From assembly GCF_028858725.1 (NCBI RefSeq), contig NC_084768.1, positions 30,844,664-30,908,663 on the forward strand: a DNA stretch of 64,000 nt. The letters are read 5' to 3'. The number at the start of each line of letters is the position of its first letter. Positions within the stretch are counted from its first letter, which is position 1. The translations under genes were made by a program, and so were the position numbers. This document shows, piece after piece, positions 52,344 through 64,000 of this stretch. Origin of the DNA: Colius striatus. Lineage: Eukaryota; Chordata; Aves; Coliiformes; Coliidae. Under the pieces are notes generated by a model. The model saw nothing but the letters and a program-made list of their open reading frames with translations, was not told the origin of the DNA and ran no database searches.

Positions 52344-55300
52344 CTGCTAAGACGGAGAGAGGAGAGGAAAGCCGTGAAGGACGCAGCAGGGGTTTGGGGG
52401 CGGTCCCCAGGGGCTGTGGGGCAGAGCCAGCGCGGGGAGGGCTGCACTGACCTGAGGATCTGCTGGCTGAAGGTCTCCTTCTGCTCGGGGCTGACGCGGG
52501 CGGACGGGAAGCCGTCCTGCTGCATGGCCTCCTTGATCCAGACGCTCAGGTAGCTGAAGCAGTGCTTGTTCAAGGCAAAGAGGATCTCTGCAAAGTGATC
52601 CATGAGGCTGCGGGAAGCCTGGCCGCCGACACCCTGCCGCAGAGGGGGACACACAGACCCCGCTGAGCCGCCGGCCCCGCTCTGCCCGCTAGGGAACAGA
52701 GCCGCGGTGCCGCTGCCTCACCTCCAGCACCGCCTGCAGCAGCACTTTGCCGTTCTCATGCACGACCTGTCCCACGGGGGCGATCTCCCCGCAGCGAGGC
52801 AGCAGCTCGGTCTGCAACACACGGCCCGGCTGCTCAGCGCCGCAGCCCTTGCCTGCAGCCCTCCTCCTGCCCTCCCAGCTCCCGGCGCCACCGTACTCAC
52901 AAAAAAGCCACAGGATGCTTTGACCGTTGGGGCCTCGGGGAACTTGAGTGAAAGGACACCTGTGAGCAGAAATCACACAGGTGAGCAGCCAGAACCCTCC
53001 CCACACGTCGTCCCTAAACCACCCTGTGGCCCCCCAGCCTCCATCTGGTCTGTGCCCAGCTGTGCAGGAGCAGGCTGGCTTCTCTGCACAGCCACTTGGA
53101 GCCCGTGCCCACGGTACTCACCACACTGAAACACTGCTTTGACATCCAGGTTGCTACACAGGAAGAGGTCCGGCTTCCTTTTCAGAGCCTGCAAGGCACA
53201 CAGACACGCAGCATAAGCCCAGCGCTGCAGAGGCAGTCAGGAAGCCTCCGAGGAACCCAGTGCCCCAGCCAGCCTCTGCCTGGACACACACTTACCTGGG
53301 CACATCCACAGTAAAGGGCAGATTCACATAGCACAGCAGGAAACCGGCACTTTCCCCCCCCAAGAAAACCTCGGTCAGCCAGCCAGGCAGTTTGCTATGC
53401 TCAGGGAGTGCTGGTCCCAGGACCTGAGGACAGATGCCATGGTGGTGCACACACCAACGCTTGGACACAGAGATGGGACAGAAGATTCCTGTCCCCCTGG
53501 AGCAGGCCAGGTAGCGGCAGTGCTCCCGGGACACGGGCAGCCACGCAGGGCTGGGCAGGGAACAGCCACCTGTGTGCTTTGCTCCTCTCCTCTCGAAGAC
53601 GCTGGCACCCCTGGGATGACAGTAACTGGCTTGAGCAGTAACCCCAGAGTGGACCAGCAAGGCACAGATGCCATCGAGACGCCAACATTGCTCAGCAGTC
53701 CCTGAGCAGCAAGTCTGAGATCAAAAAGAGCTTTGCTTTTTCTTTCCCTGCAGCACAGCGATCCCATCAGCCTCTGTGTAGGTCAGGTGCTGCTGGGGAC
53801 ACACCGAGCTGGGCCACCTCCTGCAGTGGCTTGGTCCCCCTGCAAATGTTTCAGCCTGCACCTTCTACTCTGTGTGAAGGGTTTCTGCCACGGTGAGCCC
53901 TGCTGTGTAGGGTGACTGTGTCTCTGCCCTGACCAGCACTGGGGAGGGCAGCCATGCCTCTTGCCCCACTGTCACTGCAACACCAGGGGTGGCAGCCAAG
54001 GCACTGGAGTGGCCCTGCTCTCTGCCTGCAGCTGGGACAGCAGGTTACCAGGCCAGGCAGCCCCTGGGCTGAACTGTGTGCAGGGCCACTGCAGCCCTCC
54101 GAGCCTGCTCCCAGGGATAAATGCAGGGACAGGTTTCAGCCAGCAGCACTCAGGACACACAGCCACCTGCCCACAGCCATGGTCTCAGAGCAAAACAGAC
54201 TTGGTTCCCACCCCTTCTGCTCCAGGGAAAGCCCACAGCCATCTGCCCAGAGCAGAGACCATATGCTGGAAATGAGGAAGCTGAGGAGCAAGTTTCCTCT
54301 GTCCTTTCTGATGCTTCATATCACACAATGCAAGAGAGGACTTGGGTTTGGGCACAGAAGGCATGGCTCTACTAGGCAGAGATGGCACAACTGCAGGGAC
54401 TTGCTCCCCTGCTACATACAAGCAGATACCTTCACAAGGGTGACCAGGGGCAACGTTATACCTGTGTGTGCACGGAGACAGACCATGCAGCATCCCTCCT
54501 GATGCACAAGCACTGCCATTAGAGGGCTGGCTAGTGGCTGGGGAATGGTTTAGAACCACATCCCCTTGTGGCTGCTGTCATCTAGTCAGCCCCATAACCA
54601 GACAAGTTTTGCAAGAGACAGTGTAGCTTTAGCCCTGGGAGACAAGCCCTGCTGTGGTGAACATGAGCCTCTCCCAGCAGCATCCTACTGGAAGGCAGCT
54701 GGCTCCCACGATACCACCCAGCTCCAGGTTCCTCCACCCAAGGGGCTGGTTTTAACCTGAGCTCTGTGCACTCAGCTGGCACAAGAGCCCTCCAACCTGC
54801 CCAGGTTGCCACTTACCCACAGGGTGCTTCTCCAGCCAAATCATACCCATGACAGGCAGAGCCCCTCACACTCTCCTGCTTAAGCATCTGCTTCTCACTC
54901 CCTCAGTGCCATGGGGGAAACCATACCAATACTGGGATGGCTCCTTCCCCTAGGACACCTCCACAAACGGAGTGCAGACTGCATGCCCAGTCTGGGCACA
55001 TGTCTAATGCAGACAGAGATGCTTTTTACCACCAGGAGATGGGGTTGTGTGGAGTTTCTCCAGTTAGCAAGCAGCAGCAGCTAGGTCCAGCTGCTCTTTC
55101 CCAGTACCAGGAACCCTGCTCCAGCCTACTCCTGCCAGCCTGTCTTCCCTGTCTCCTGCCAAAGCAGCTCTGCTCACAAACTGTGGGATGGGGACAGGTC
55201 TTAAAATGCTTTCAAATGCCCCCTATGCCTGCTGCAGCAGCCACTGCAGAGGCAGGCACTGGCTTTCTGATGAGGGTTGTCCTGTAGTTTGGCACAGAAA

Positions 55301-58300
55301 GGATGTCAGGTTCTTTTCCATGGCAGCTGGGAGACACCCATACAGATCTTCAGAGCAGGCTCTTCTTCTGGACCCAGCTCTTCAGAGGCAGGGACACTGA
55401 ACCCCACTCCTCCAGCAGACAGGGAACAGTAGGGCCTGCATGGCCAGCCCCTGCAGCTCTTCAGAACACACAGGTCAAGCCCTCGTGCCCAGCACCACTG
55501 CCTCTTCCCAGACCACATGCCTGCCAGAGCAGAGGCTCCAGCTTTGGGAAGGGCACACAAGCTCAGTTAGGCAGGAGCAGTCAGCCCTGCCTCCTGGGGT
55601 CAGGGGATACCGAGCCCCACGTCCTCCATGGGGCTGTGACTCTGGCTGGAGCAGGATGAATGGAGAGCTCAAGGACTGCTGTGTGCAGCCTGGGCCAGCC
55701 CAGGACAGAGTAGTAAAGGACAGAAGCTCAGTCTTGCATCTTCTGCCCAGCGAGGCCTCATTCACCCTGTGTGCCCCGGGGCTGCCAGCCAGGGGAGGTC
55801 ACCACAGCACTCCCAAGGTCTGGAGCCCTGCCAGGTGCAGGTGGCCATGCCTGCAGACCTGTTGGGGAGACAGAGGAGAGCCCCAAAATCCTACCTGCAG
55901 CTAGGAGCACGCACAAGAGTGATACCTGCTGGCCAGGGAGCGGGAGAGCTCCCAAGCACCAGAATGTGCCTGGTTTTGCCAACACAGAGTCACAGCGTCC
56001 TGTCACTTGGAAAAGACCTTTAAGATCACCAAGCCCAACCAGCTCAGGCTCAGGCATGGCAACAGCTCCCAGCACACCAGGAGTGGAGCAGCTGAGGGCA
56101 CATCTCACTGCAAAGGCTGTCAGCACTGCTCAGAGCAGACTGGCTATTTAACACTAATCTTTGAGTAGTAACAATAACTCCAGGGTCTCTGCCACCTGTA
56201 AGACATTTGGTTTCAGCCAGCCATCATGAGTGGATTGCCAGTTGTGGTGGCAAAACAAGCAGCTGCACGAAGTGGGCAGTGTCATGGACTGCAACCAAGC
56301 CCAAATACACACACTGTAAAGTCAACTGAAATCCTGTCACACAGAGAGATGGCTCCCTGGGAGCTGGTGCCTGAGGGCTGATGTGCACATAGAATCATTA
56401 GGGTTGGAAAAGACCTTTAAGATCATCGAGTCCAGCCACTAATCTCACACTGCCAGATCCATCACTAAACTAAACCATATCCCTCAGCACCTCAGCTACG
56501 TGTCTCTTCAATGTCTCCAAGGATGGGGACTCCACCACCTCCCTGGGCAGCCTGGGACAGTGTCTGACAACCATCTCAGCAAAAAAGTTCTTCCTGATGT
56601 CTAATCTAAACCTCTCCCATTTCACTGTGTCCTGTCATTCCTTACTAGGGAGAAGGGATTGATCCCTACCTCACTGCAACTCCCCTTTGGGTGGTTGTGG
56701 AGGGCGATCACGTCTCCTCTCAGCCTCCTCTGCTCTAGGCTAAACATCCCCAGCTCCTTCATCGGCCTTCACCAGCTTTGTTGCCCATCTCTGGACATGC
56801 TCCAACACCTCAATGTCCTTCTGGTAGTGAGAAGCCCAGAACTGAACACAGCATTTGAGGTACAGCCTCATCAGTGATGAGAACAGGGGGACAATCACTT
56901 CCTTGGCCCTGCTGGTCCCACTGTTTCAGATACAAGCCAGGGTGCCCTTGGGCTTCTTGGCCACCTGGGCACACTGCTGGCTCATGTTCAGCCTCTGTCA
57001 ATTAAAACCCCCAGGTCCCTCTGCCTGGCAGCTTTCCAGCCCCTCTGCCTCAAGCCTGTAGCATTGCCTGGGCTTGTTGTGGGCCAAGTGCAGGACCCAG
57101 CACTCGGCCTTGTTGAACCTCATGCAATTGGCCTTGGCCCATCGCTCCAGCCCATCCAGGTGCCTCTGAAAGGCCTTTCCTCCCTCAAGCAGATCTATGT
57201 TCCCACCCAGCTTGGTGTCATCTGCACATCTCCTGAGGGTGTGCTCAATCCAGATGTTAAACAAAACAGGCCCCAGCACTGAGCCCTGGGGAATACCACT
57301 GGTGACTGGCTGCCAACTGGATTTAACTCCATTACCACCGCTCTCCAGGTCCAGCCATCCAGCCAGTTTCCCACCTGTCTCAGAGCAGGTCCATCCAAGC
57401 CACGGGCAGCCAGTTTCTCCAGGAGGGTGCTGTGGGAGACTGTGTCAAAGGTCTGACTAAAGTCCAGGTAGACACATCCACAGCCTTTACCTAATCCACT
57501 AAGCACATCACCTTGTCATAGAAGGAGATCAGATTGGTCAAAGAGGACCTGCCCTTCCTAAAGCCATGCTGGCTGGGCCTGAACCCTTGGGTTTCCTGTA
57601 TGTGCCTCAGGATGATGCTCAGGATAATCTGTTCCATAACTTTCCTCAGCACCGAGGTCAGGCTGACAGGTCTGTAGTTCCCAGGATCCTCCTTCCGACT
57701 CTTCTTGTCGATGGGTGTCACATTTGCCATCCTCCTGCTCTCTGGGATCTCCCGGGTGAGCCAGAGCTTCTGGTAGATGATGGAGAGTGGCTCAGCAAGC
57801 ACTTCCACCAGCTCCCTCAGCTGGATTCTGTCTGGCCCCATCAACTTGTGTGCCATCAACTTGGACTAAGGGGGCTTCATTCTGTCCCTGTCCCTGTCTT
57901 CTGACTCAGGTGGACAGCTGCCCAGGGAAGAGCTGCTTTTACCATTGAAGACTGGGGCAAAGAAGGCAACCTCAGCCTTTTCCTCATCCTTGTTCACTAA
58001 GTTTCCCCTTTCATCCATTAAAGAGGGAAGATTCCCTTTACCCTCCTTTTGTGGCTAACATATTTGTAGAAAGATTTCTGATTGTCTTTTACAGTAGAGG
58101 CCAGCTTAAGTTCAAGCTGAGCCTCAGTCCTTCTAATTTTCTCCCTACATGACCTCACAACATCCTTGTAGTTCTCCTGGGCTGCCTCACACCTTCTTCC
58201 AAAGACTGTAGATTCTCTTCTTCCTCCTGAGCTCCAGCAGAACCTCCCTGTTCAGCCAGGAAGGCCTTCTGCCCCACCAGCTCATCTTCCTGCACATGGG

Positions 58301-61300
58301 AACAGCTCGATCCTGCACCTTTAAGATTTCCTTCTTGAAGAATGTCCAGGAGGTAGAATATCAGGAGGTAGGAGCTGCTTCTGAGTTATCAGAAGCTAGG
58401 ACTGATTCTTGCTGGCAGAAAGAGAGAGGATAAAAACATGGCAAGCAGAGGCCAGACCAATTTGAAGCAGAGAAGATGATACTCCCATCAAGGTGATGGA
58501 TGTTCCCCTCAACCACGGGAGCAGACGGTCAGGGAAGTGGGGAAGTCTCCACTTTGATGCACTCTTGGGTCCAAACTCACTGCTGCTCTGGAAGCTGCAG
58601 GGCTTGCCAAGGGCTCTGCAGGCAGAGCGTGCTGGGATGAAAACACAGTCCTCAACCACATGAAAATCAGACCCGAAGACATCTGCAGTTCTCTCTGACT
58701 CCAGTCCTTGAATCTACAAATGCTCAACATCATCACCGCAGAGCACGGTCCTCATCAAGAGGACAGGCCAGACCCACCCCTGCCATCAGACAGCTTAGAG
58801 TTCTGAGGGCAAGGAGCCAAGCAGGGATGGCAAAAGCCATTTCTTGGGTTTCAAAGCACCTTGCCAGATCATCAGTCTGGGAAGAAGGGCAGGCCAAAGA
58901 AGAAGAGGAAAGGACCAAGTCCCACACATGAGGAGAGAGGACGGGGAGGGGATCTTTTGGTCTCCGTAGGGTTGCTGGAACACAGAGCCCAGGAAAACAT
59001 TAGATCTTGAGTGGGTGGTGGTAAGCTGGCAGCAGCACATCAGGTGTCTTGCAGTGATCCCAGATGGAGCAGCCACAGGCTATCTGCAGGTGGGCACACT
59101 GGAGAGCAGGCCAGGTTGCCAGCACGTTGCCCCAGCACTCCCTGCACGTGGTCTAACAGCTTCCCCACAGCCCAGAGGGGTGGTGGATGCTCTCACAGCA
59201 CACCCTATGGAAGTGCAACACAGCTGCACTTTTCTCTCCAAGGAAGCACAAATGTGCCATGTCCAGACACACAGAAGGACCCTGAGCCAAAGAGAAACTC
59301 AGCATCTTCCAAAGAAACGACAAATAGCCTTGGAAGTGCATCTCAGGGTCATCCAATGCCCTGCTTCCCTGGCAGGATCACCTTTACCTGTCCTCCAAGA
59401 GCAACAGGCTTTTTGAGTCCTTTCAAGCCCTCCAAGTGATGGCAGCTCCCTGAGTGACCTTGCAGTGCTTTCCCACACTCTCAGAAAGAGCTCCTGCTGC
59501 CTGACGTGGATCCTTTTCCACGATTTCCTCCCATTACTCTTTGTTCCACTCAAGGACAGAAAAGAGGTTTTAACCTACAATGGGGACATTTAGCTTTTAC
59601 ACACCCCAAGACTCACACAGCTCCTCAGACTCCCATCAGCCTTTCCTCCTCACCATGTGTGCAAGGTGGTTATCTTCACAGCTGCTTTGCTCTGCTGTCT
59701 GGTCTGTATCTACAGAAACGTGCCCCAAACAGGGCACAGTGCTCGAGCCGAGGTCCTGCCAGCACTGAGCTGCTGGGGAGGGCACCTCCATGACACAGAC
59801 CCCATTTATATTCCATCATATTTCAAACAAAAAAGTCACAGCTTCCACAACCAGCACTGGCAAAAGCTGTGAATGCCTTCTGCTAACCTCGGTTACATCA
59901 CCTCCTTCAAGATGAGAAGCAGGGAAGAAAATGCTGCCATGTAGCTCGTGAGACGTGATGGGTCTCAGCGGGATCTGGGCATCAAGGTGATACCCATGAG
60001 GAGTGGACCCTACCTGGAGGGGAGGAGTGTGAGGTGCAGCCTCCTCCCCTGCTAGACTCATGCGTGTCACAGCACCCACACGTGCCAGGCACTTCCCAGG
60101 CTGCTGGCAAGGGCAGGAGGGCTACAGCTCTGGCAGCTGCCTGTGTGGGTGTTCCTGCACACGTGGTTAGGGGGTCTCACCATTACAGGAACCGAGCAAA
60201 AACCGACAGGCAGCACGGGCACCCTCCGGGCAGATGCCAGTGATGCATCGGGGCAGCGAGTACATCAGGACTTGTCCCTCGAGGGCCCCGGCGGGCTGAG
60301 GAGCACGCTGGGCTCCCCACAGGTGCACATACACACAGAGCATGGCACTGGCCCTGCCTGCCCACCACGCCAGCAGTGCCACCACGTGCCGACCCGCAGC
60401 CGCGCCGCCGCAAACCAGCAGCACCCGGAGCCGGACCCCAGCAGCAGCCTGAGACCCCGGGCAGGGGCTTCCTCCCAGAGGCCCTGGGGCAAGTCCCATC
60501 GCAGGGCAGGGAAACGGGTTGGAAAACATCCACTGAACGCTCTAATCTGTCTGTGAGCCGAGGGCTGCGGCGGCGGCAGCAGCCCCTAGTGTGCCGCTTT
60601 GGCAAGGCAGGAGGGGTGCTGCCCTGAGGAGGAGGGCACTGCCCTGGGGATGGTGCGAACCCAGAACTAAAGGAGAATGTTTTGTTTTCAACTTCCACGG
60701 AAACAGATGGAGAAACTCGATATTCAACTAAAAGGAAAAAAAAACGTTGTCAACAGAAAGCTAAAAATAGGTTTAAATTGAATTAAAAAGAGAAAGAGAG
60801 AGAACAGAAAGTGAATGAATAAGAAACTAAAACACACCTGTGCCAGGAGTTGCATAAATGAATCAACAATATCAGGATGATCCCTGGGCCCTAAAATATA
60901 ATAAAGATGTAACTTAAGAGAAAAATCATACAAACAGCAACTCAACATCATATAGTTATGTGATACAGAAAGAATTTACAAGTGAAAACAGGAGTGTAAG
61001 GGAGGAGGGGTGTGTGGGGAAGGGGATGGGCAACATGAGCAGCTTGAAGCAAGTTAAAGAAACAAAACATACAAAAAATCATGAAACTTGGAGAACCCAA
61101 GAACAGAAAGAAACTGCAAAGGAAAGGGTCTGAAGCCCCAGGGTCTCCAGCTAGCACCTGGGTGCTGCAGAGCCAAGGAGGAGATCTTCGTGTCCTTGGG
61201 GAGGAAGAGGAGGAGCAGGGGCTAGCTGGGCACCATCTCCACAAGGAGAATTAGGGCTTTTGCACTGTGGGGACTGAGCGGGTGTCTTCAGAGCACCGTT

Positions 61301-63693
61301 TGGTCCTGGAAGATAACTGCAAGTGAACGACAACACCTCAGCAAACGCTTGACAGGCCCGGCCGGGCTCAGGCGTGCACATGCTTGTCATCAGCACCAGC
61401 TGCTCAGGAGCCCCTGGCACAGTCACCCTCCCACCCTGTTCCCTGATGCTCTCCGAGACTCTGAGTCCGGGACCCTCCGGAGGTCTCCTCCATCATCCTC
61501 CCGGGAGAGAGCAGCTCAGTGCCTAGAGAGCTCCATACCAGCACCACTCACCCTACCTTGGCATCTGACTGTGCACACTCGTCTTGGCCCCTGCAGGGTC
61601 GGGCATTCCCCCCTCTCCTGCCGCCCGTGGGCTCAGCAGAAGGGGCTCGCCCTGCTCAGGGCTGCCTGCCCAAGGGATCCACGGGCTGGGAGGGAGCGCA
61701 CAGCCCTGGGCACACCGTGTCCAAGTGTTGGCACAGCTCGGGCTCTGCCTCCCCCCATCTCCTCCTGCAGACACCTGCCCGGTGCCCAGCCCAGAGGGTT
61801 TCAGCGTAGACACATCCACACACTGCTGCTGGCAGAAGCAGGGTCCTGATCTCCTGGGAAGCCTGGCTTGCTCGCCACTGAGCCCAGCCACACCTCAACA
61901 GAGTGGGATTTGCTTGGACCAGAAGATGGAAGCAGGAGTCCTCGTGCTTCCCCCACCTCACTAAAGAGCTCTGAGCCTTGGACTGGGGGACAGCACCAAC
62001 CTTCCCTGCACCCGGCTGTGAGCAAAGCACAAGACCCCTTGGGGACCACGTACTGAGGTGCTGAAGGACCAGAGCCAGCAGCTCCAAGATACATTTGTCC
62101 CTGTCCTGGGGCAAGTCACCGAGAGGCTGAGGGGAGCTGTGGTGCAGAGGGGCCTCTCCTAACCCAGTTTACTTTACATAGAGCGGGCAGCGAGCCGAAG
62201 AGGGGCCCGTGCCCTGCGGGAGGATGCCAGCCAGCACCCTCAGCATCGCAGCCGTGGCTCGGTGGCCAGTTGTTTCCCACATGTTCACACACACACACAC
62301 ACACACACAAACATCCTCTTGCTCATGCGAGGGCTTGACTCCTGGCCACCACAAGCAGCGCTGGCCCTCGGAGGAGCCCTCCCCAGGATCTCCCAGGGAA
62401 CACAGCCTCCCTGCCAAGCAGGACTGCAGCTCCAGCTCGCCCCTTGCAGCACGCAACGCCCAGCCCTGCTGCAGAAGGCAATACAGTCTCCCCGAGGGGT
62501 TTCTTGCTTCTGCTGCCCTGCAGGGAAGGTACCCACCTTCCAGGGGTTGGGATGAGTCCAAGAAACAGAGATGGCCCCATTAGCTTAGCTAGGAGTGAGA
62601 ACAGCCATTCCTGGTAAGACGCCTCCAGACTCCATGCATGCAACAGCCTGACAACAGCCCCAGCGCCAAGAAAGGTTAACCCCACGTACCTTGCTGGAAG
62701 AGGGTCAGCGTGACTGAGGTAACAAGCAAGAAGAGGGCCTTGATGGGAGGGAAGTGGGCAGGCTCATGGGCAAAGATGTGAACCAGCTGCAAGAGAGAGA
62801 GAGAAGAACTGAGGGTGCTACGAGTCCTGCAGCTCCCCAGGCAGCGCAGCCCCGGCCCCGAGTGCAGCCCCGTACCTGCCGGGTGAGGTCGATGGCAGAG
62901 GCCTGGGGGATAGTGCTGTACATCTGCCCCAGCATCTCACACAGCTGAGGCACCATGGGGGCAAAATCATCCAGGAGGGTCTTCACAGACTTCTCAAAGA
63001 TGGCACAGACAGACTGTGAGAGAAGAGGGACTGTGTGAGCGATGGGCATCAGGAGACCTCTCCTGGGGGCAGGGCTTGATGGATGGGTCCCAGGGGACAC
63101 AAGAGCTGGCAATGGGGACAGGGACCGGCCAGACAGAGGGCTCAAGCCTGTTCTGGTACTGGTGCCCTGCTCTGCAGCACAAGGTGCTCTCAGAGACCAG
63201 GAAAGACCTTTCCCACTCCATCAGGAAGTGTCCCCAGGGGCCAGAGGGAAGTGGCTGGCGAGACACTGCACGTGGGCATTACTGGACTGAGCAAACTGGA
63301 GAAACACCAGATGACACAGGTCCAGGTCAGAGCAGAGCTGTCCTCTTAGGGAACTCAGGCTTGGCAGACCCACATCCTCCATCTCCCTGCTCGTGGCAGG
63401 GCCTCTGTAACTGGAGAGGGGCAAAGCCGACAGGGGCACGAGACAGACAGGAACGGGCAGGTGCTGGTGGTGACAGGGCACAGCGCTGGTCCAGACAAGC
63501 CAGCAAGACACCTCTCTCACAGGGCATGCCCAGAGCCTGCCCTTTGCTGTCCCCAGTCAGGTCAGGAAGGACAGCCAAAGCTGCAGGCTGCATGCAGGAG
63601 CAGCTCAGTTACCTCCACCACCTGGGCATCATTCAACCACTTGCTGAGAACCTTCTGTATGAGCTGGAAGACTTGCTGCAGAACCACCACAAC
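52247..63693 (-). CDS. IPO13: Importin-13, C-terminal part (gene continues beyond the right edge)
   Basis: Importin-beta family carrier built of HEAT repeats; in mammals it imports UBC9 and the MAGOH-RBM8A dimer and exports eIF1A, driven by Ran-GTP. Nine minus-strand exons are present: 63613-63693, 62876-63013, 62690-62786, 60838-60890, 53122-53188, 52901-52959, 52722-52811, 52452-52633 and 52247-52343. They encode the last 287 residues (human total 963). Blocks include [84 protein letters not shown] and the terminus EYTADY. All phases join. Exons for the first two thirds lie outside the window. Confidence 0.97.
52452..52633 (-). CDS. IPO13: IPO13 penultimate coding exon
   Basis: Encodes [37 protein letters not shown] and [16 protein letters not shown]. 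Donor GTCAGT, phase 2. Confidence 0.95.
52722..52811 (-). CDS. IPO13: IPO13 exon
   Basis: 30 codons, phase 0 at both ends: [20 protein letters not shown] and [10 protein letters not shown]. Confidence 0.95.
52901..52959 (-). CDS. IPO13: IPO13 exon
   Basis: 59 bases encoding [19 protein letters not shown]. Starts in phase 1, ends in phase 0 at GTGAGT after a run of six T. Confidence 0.95.
53122..53188 (-). CDS. IPO13: IPO13 exon
   Basis: Encodes [20 protein letters not shown] and QC. Starts in phase 0 after CTTGCAG, ends in phase 1 at GTGAGT. Confidence 0.96.
55983..56040 (-). mobile_element. Short CR1 3'-end fragment, antisense
   Basis: CAGAGTCACAGCGTCCTGTC and CTTGGAAAAGACCTTTAAGA followed by CACCAAGCCCAACC, the CR1 terminus read backwards. 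The same words start the larger copy 400 bp to the right. Limits are approximate. Confidence 0.75.
56390..58356 (-). mobile_element. CR1 LINE, about 2 kb, with reverse-transcriptase remnants
   Basis: Antisense in this window but sense with IPO13 transcription. The 3' end is at 56390 (AGAATCATTAGGGTTGGAAA). Reading leftward, the minus strand encodes pieces of CR1 ORF2: a segment with [68 protein letters not shown] (palm, catalytic Asp), GPVLFNIWI, and CADDTKLGG, where the family's F-A-D-D box reads C-A-D-D. The frame is interrupted and the 5' part, including the endonuclease, is missing, so it is inactive. Confidence 0.9.
60838..60890 (-). CDS. IPO13: IPO13 short exon (53 nt)
   Basis: Encodes [17 protein letters not shown] in an AT-rich island. 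Acceptor TTTTAG, donor GTGTGT. It joins LTLFQQG on one side and ALKRKPD on the other, as in human. Confidence 0.95.
61050..62689 (-). other. IPO13: IPO13 intron
   Basis: No exon recognised. It holds a (CA)12 microsatellite at 62286-62309 and otherwise unremarkable sequence. Confidence 0.55.
62690..62786 (-). CDS. IPO13: IPO13 exon
   Basis: Encodes [20 protein letters not shown] and [12 protein letters not shown]. Starts in phase 0, ends in phase 1 at GTACGT. Confidence 0.96.
62876..63013 (-). CDS. IPO13: IPO13 exon
   Basis: 46 codons, phase 0 at both ends: [40 protein letters not shown] and IDLTRQ. Almost identical to human. Confidence 0.96.
63613..63693 (-). CDS. IPO13: IPO13 exon (first seen in window)
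   Basis: 27 codons, phase 0 at both ends: [20 protein letters not shown] and NDAQVVE. A HEAT-repeat helix pair. Confidence 0.95.
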
Positions 63694-64000
63694 CTGTAAG
63701 GAATGAGAGTCATTGAAGAGAATCGGCCTCCACGGCACTGGGGAGGAGAGATTTAAGACCTGGACTCAAACCTTTGGGCACTACTGCCACCCTCCTCCCC
63801 TCTTCAGCAGCCAGGCACAGCTCTCAGCTGGCAGACAGCGCCTGGCTGTCCTCCAGAGGAGCACCCAGCCAAGACTGATCCTGCAGGTCACCTCTGCCGG
63901 CCTCAGGACCAGTGGGTTGAGCTAAAGCAGAGTTTAGCTGGAATGCACAGCACTGCCCTCTTCATGCTGCACACTGCATTGCCCACGAACTGCCCTCTCC
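63694..64000 (-). other. IPO13: IPO13 intron running off the window edge
   Basis: No further IPO13 exon recognised in the last 307 bases. The next upstream exon must lie beyond position 64000. Confidence 0.5.

Larger units (their letters stand above)
53189..60837 (-). other. IPO13: 7.6-kb IPO13 intron
   Basis: By far the largest intron in this gene's visible part. It holds an antisense CR1 fragment (55983-56040), a 2-kb antisense CR1 (56390-58356) and otherwise no recognisable exon. The right 200 bp are strongly AT-rich. Confidence 0.7.

Noticed and set aside
57195-57859. Minus-strand open frames resembling reverse transcriptase, considered as a host gene
   Set aside because: They belong to one interrupted CR1 LINE copy, not to a domesticated gene; the frame is broken and the 5' part is missing.
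62286-62309. (CA)12 run in IPO13 considered as a functional element
   Set aside because: Ordinary microsatellite, with no accompanying structure.

Overview
The window looks like avian (or at least sauropsid) nuclear DNA. CR1 LINE copies sit inside the genes, and introns are short and GC-rich. Five vertebrate genes are found in the neighbourhood known at human 1p34.1. From left to right they are SLC6A9 (+), B4GALT2 (-), ATP6V0B (-), DPH2 (+) and the 3' third of IPO13 (-), which runs off the right edge. All coding exons were placed by eye from protein similarity recalled from memory, and their splice phases join exactly. No prokaryotic features, CRISPR arrays, tRNA or rRNA genes were seen.

Layout. 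1-14.3 kb: no convincing gene. It holds a small CpG-rich patch at 160-430 and several AT-rich islands with homeobox-like TAAT cores. 13.55-14.48 kb: a CA repeat and an unusual minisatellite of alternating 19/17-bp units that abuts a CpG island (14.5-15.4 kb). 14.7-30.5 kb: SLC6A9 (GlyT1 glycine transporter), with several alternative first exons and a 12-exon common body. 30.5-33.7 kb: facing 3' UTRs of SLC6A9 and B4GALT2, with no room for CCDC24, which lies there in human. 33.7-39.3 kb: B4GALT2, with a CpG-island promoter. 40.37-41.07 kb: an antisense CR1. 42.3-48.5 kb: ATP6V0B, eight coding exons. 48.5-48.9 kb: a 383-bp bidirectional promoter shared with DPH2. 48.9-51.3 kb: DPH2, six exons. 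51.8-63.7 kb: IPO13, the last nine coding exons seen. One of its introns carries a 2-kb CR1 with reverse-transcriptase coding remnants.

The genes do not form one pathway. They are housekeeping genes (Golgi galactosyltransferase, V-ATPase c'' proteolipid, diphthamide synthesis, nuclear transport) next to one regulated neuronal/glial transporter. The most interesting signals are regulatory. One is the set of phase-0 alternative N-terminal exons of SLC6A9; two of them have the same codon counts (10 and 15) as the mammalian GlyT1a and GlyT1b exons. Another is the CCAAT-rich divergent ATP6V0B/DPH2 promoter with two CLEAR-like E-boxes. I found no clear undescribed biological system.
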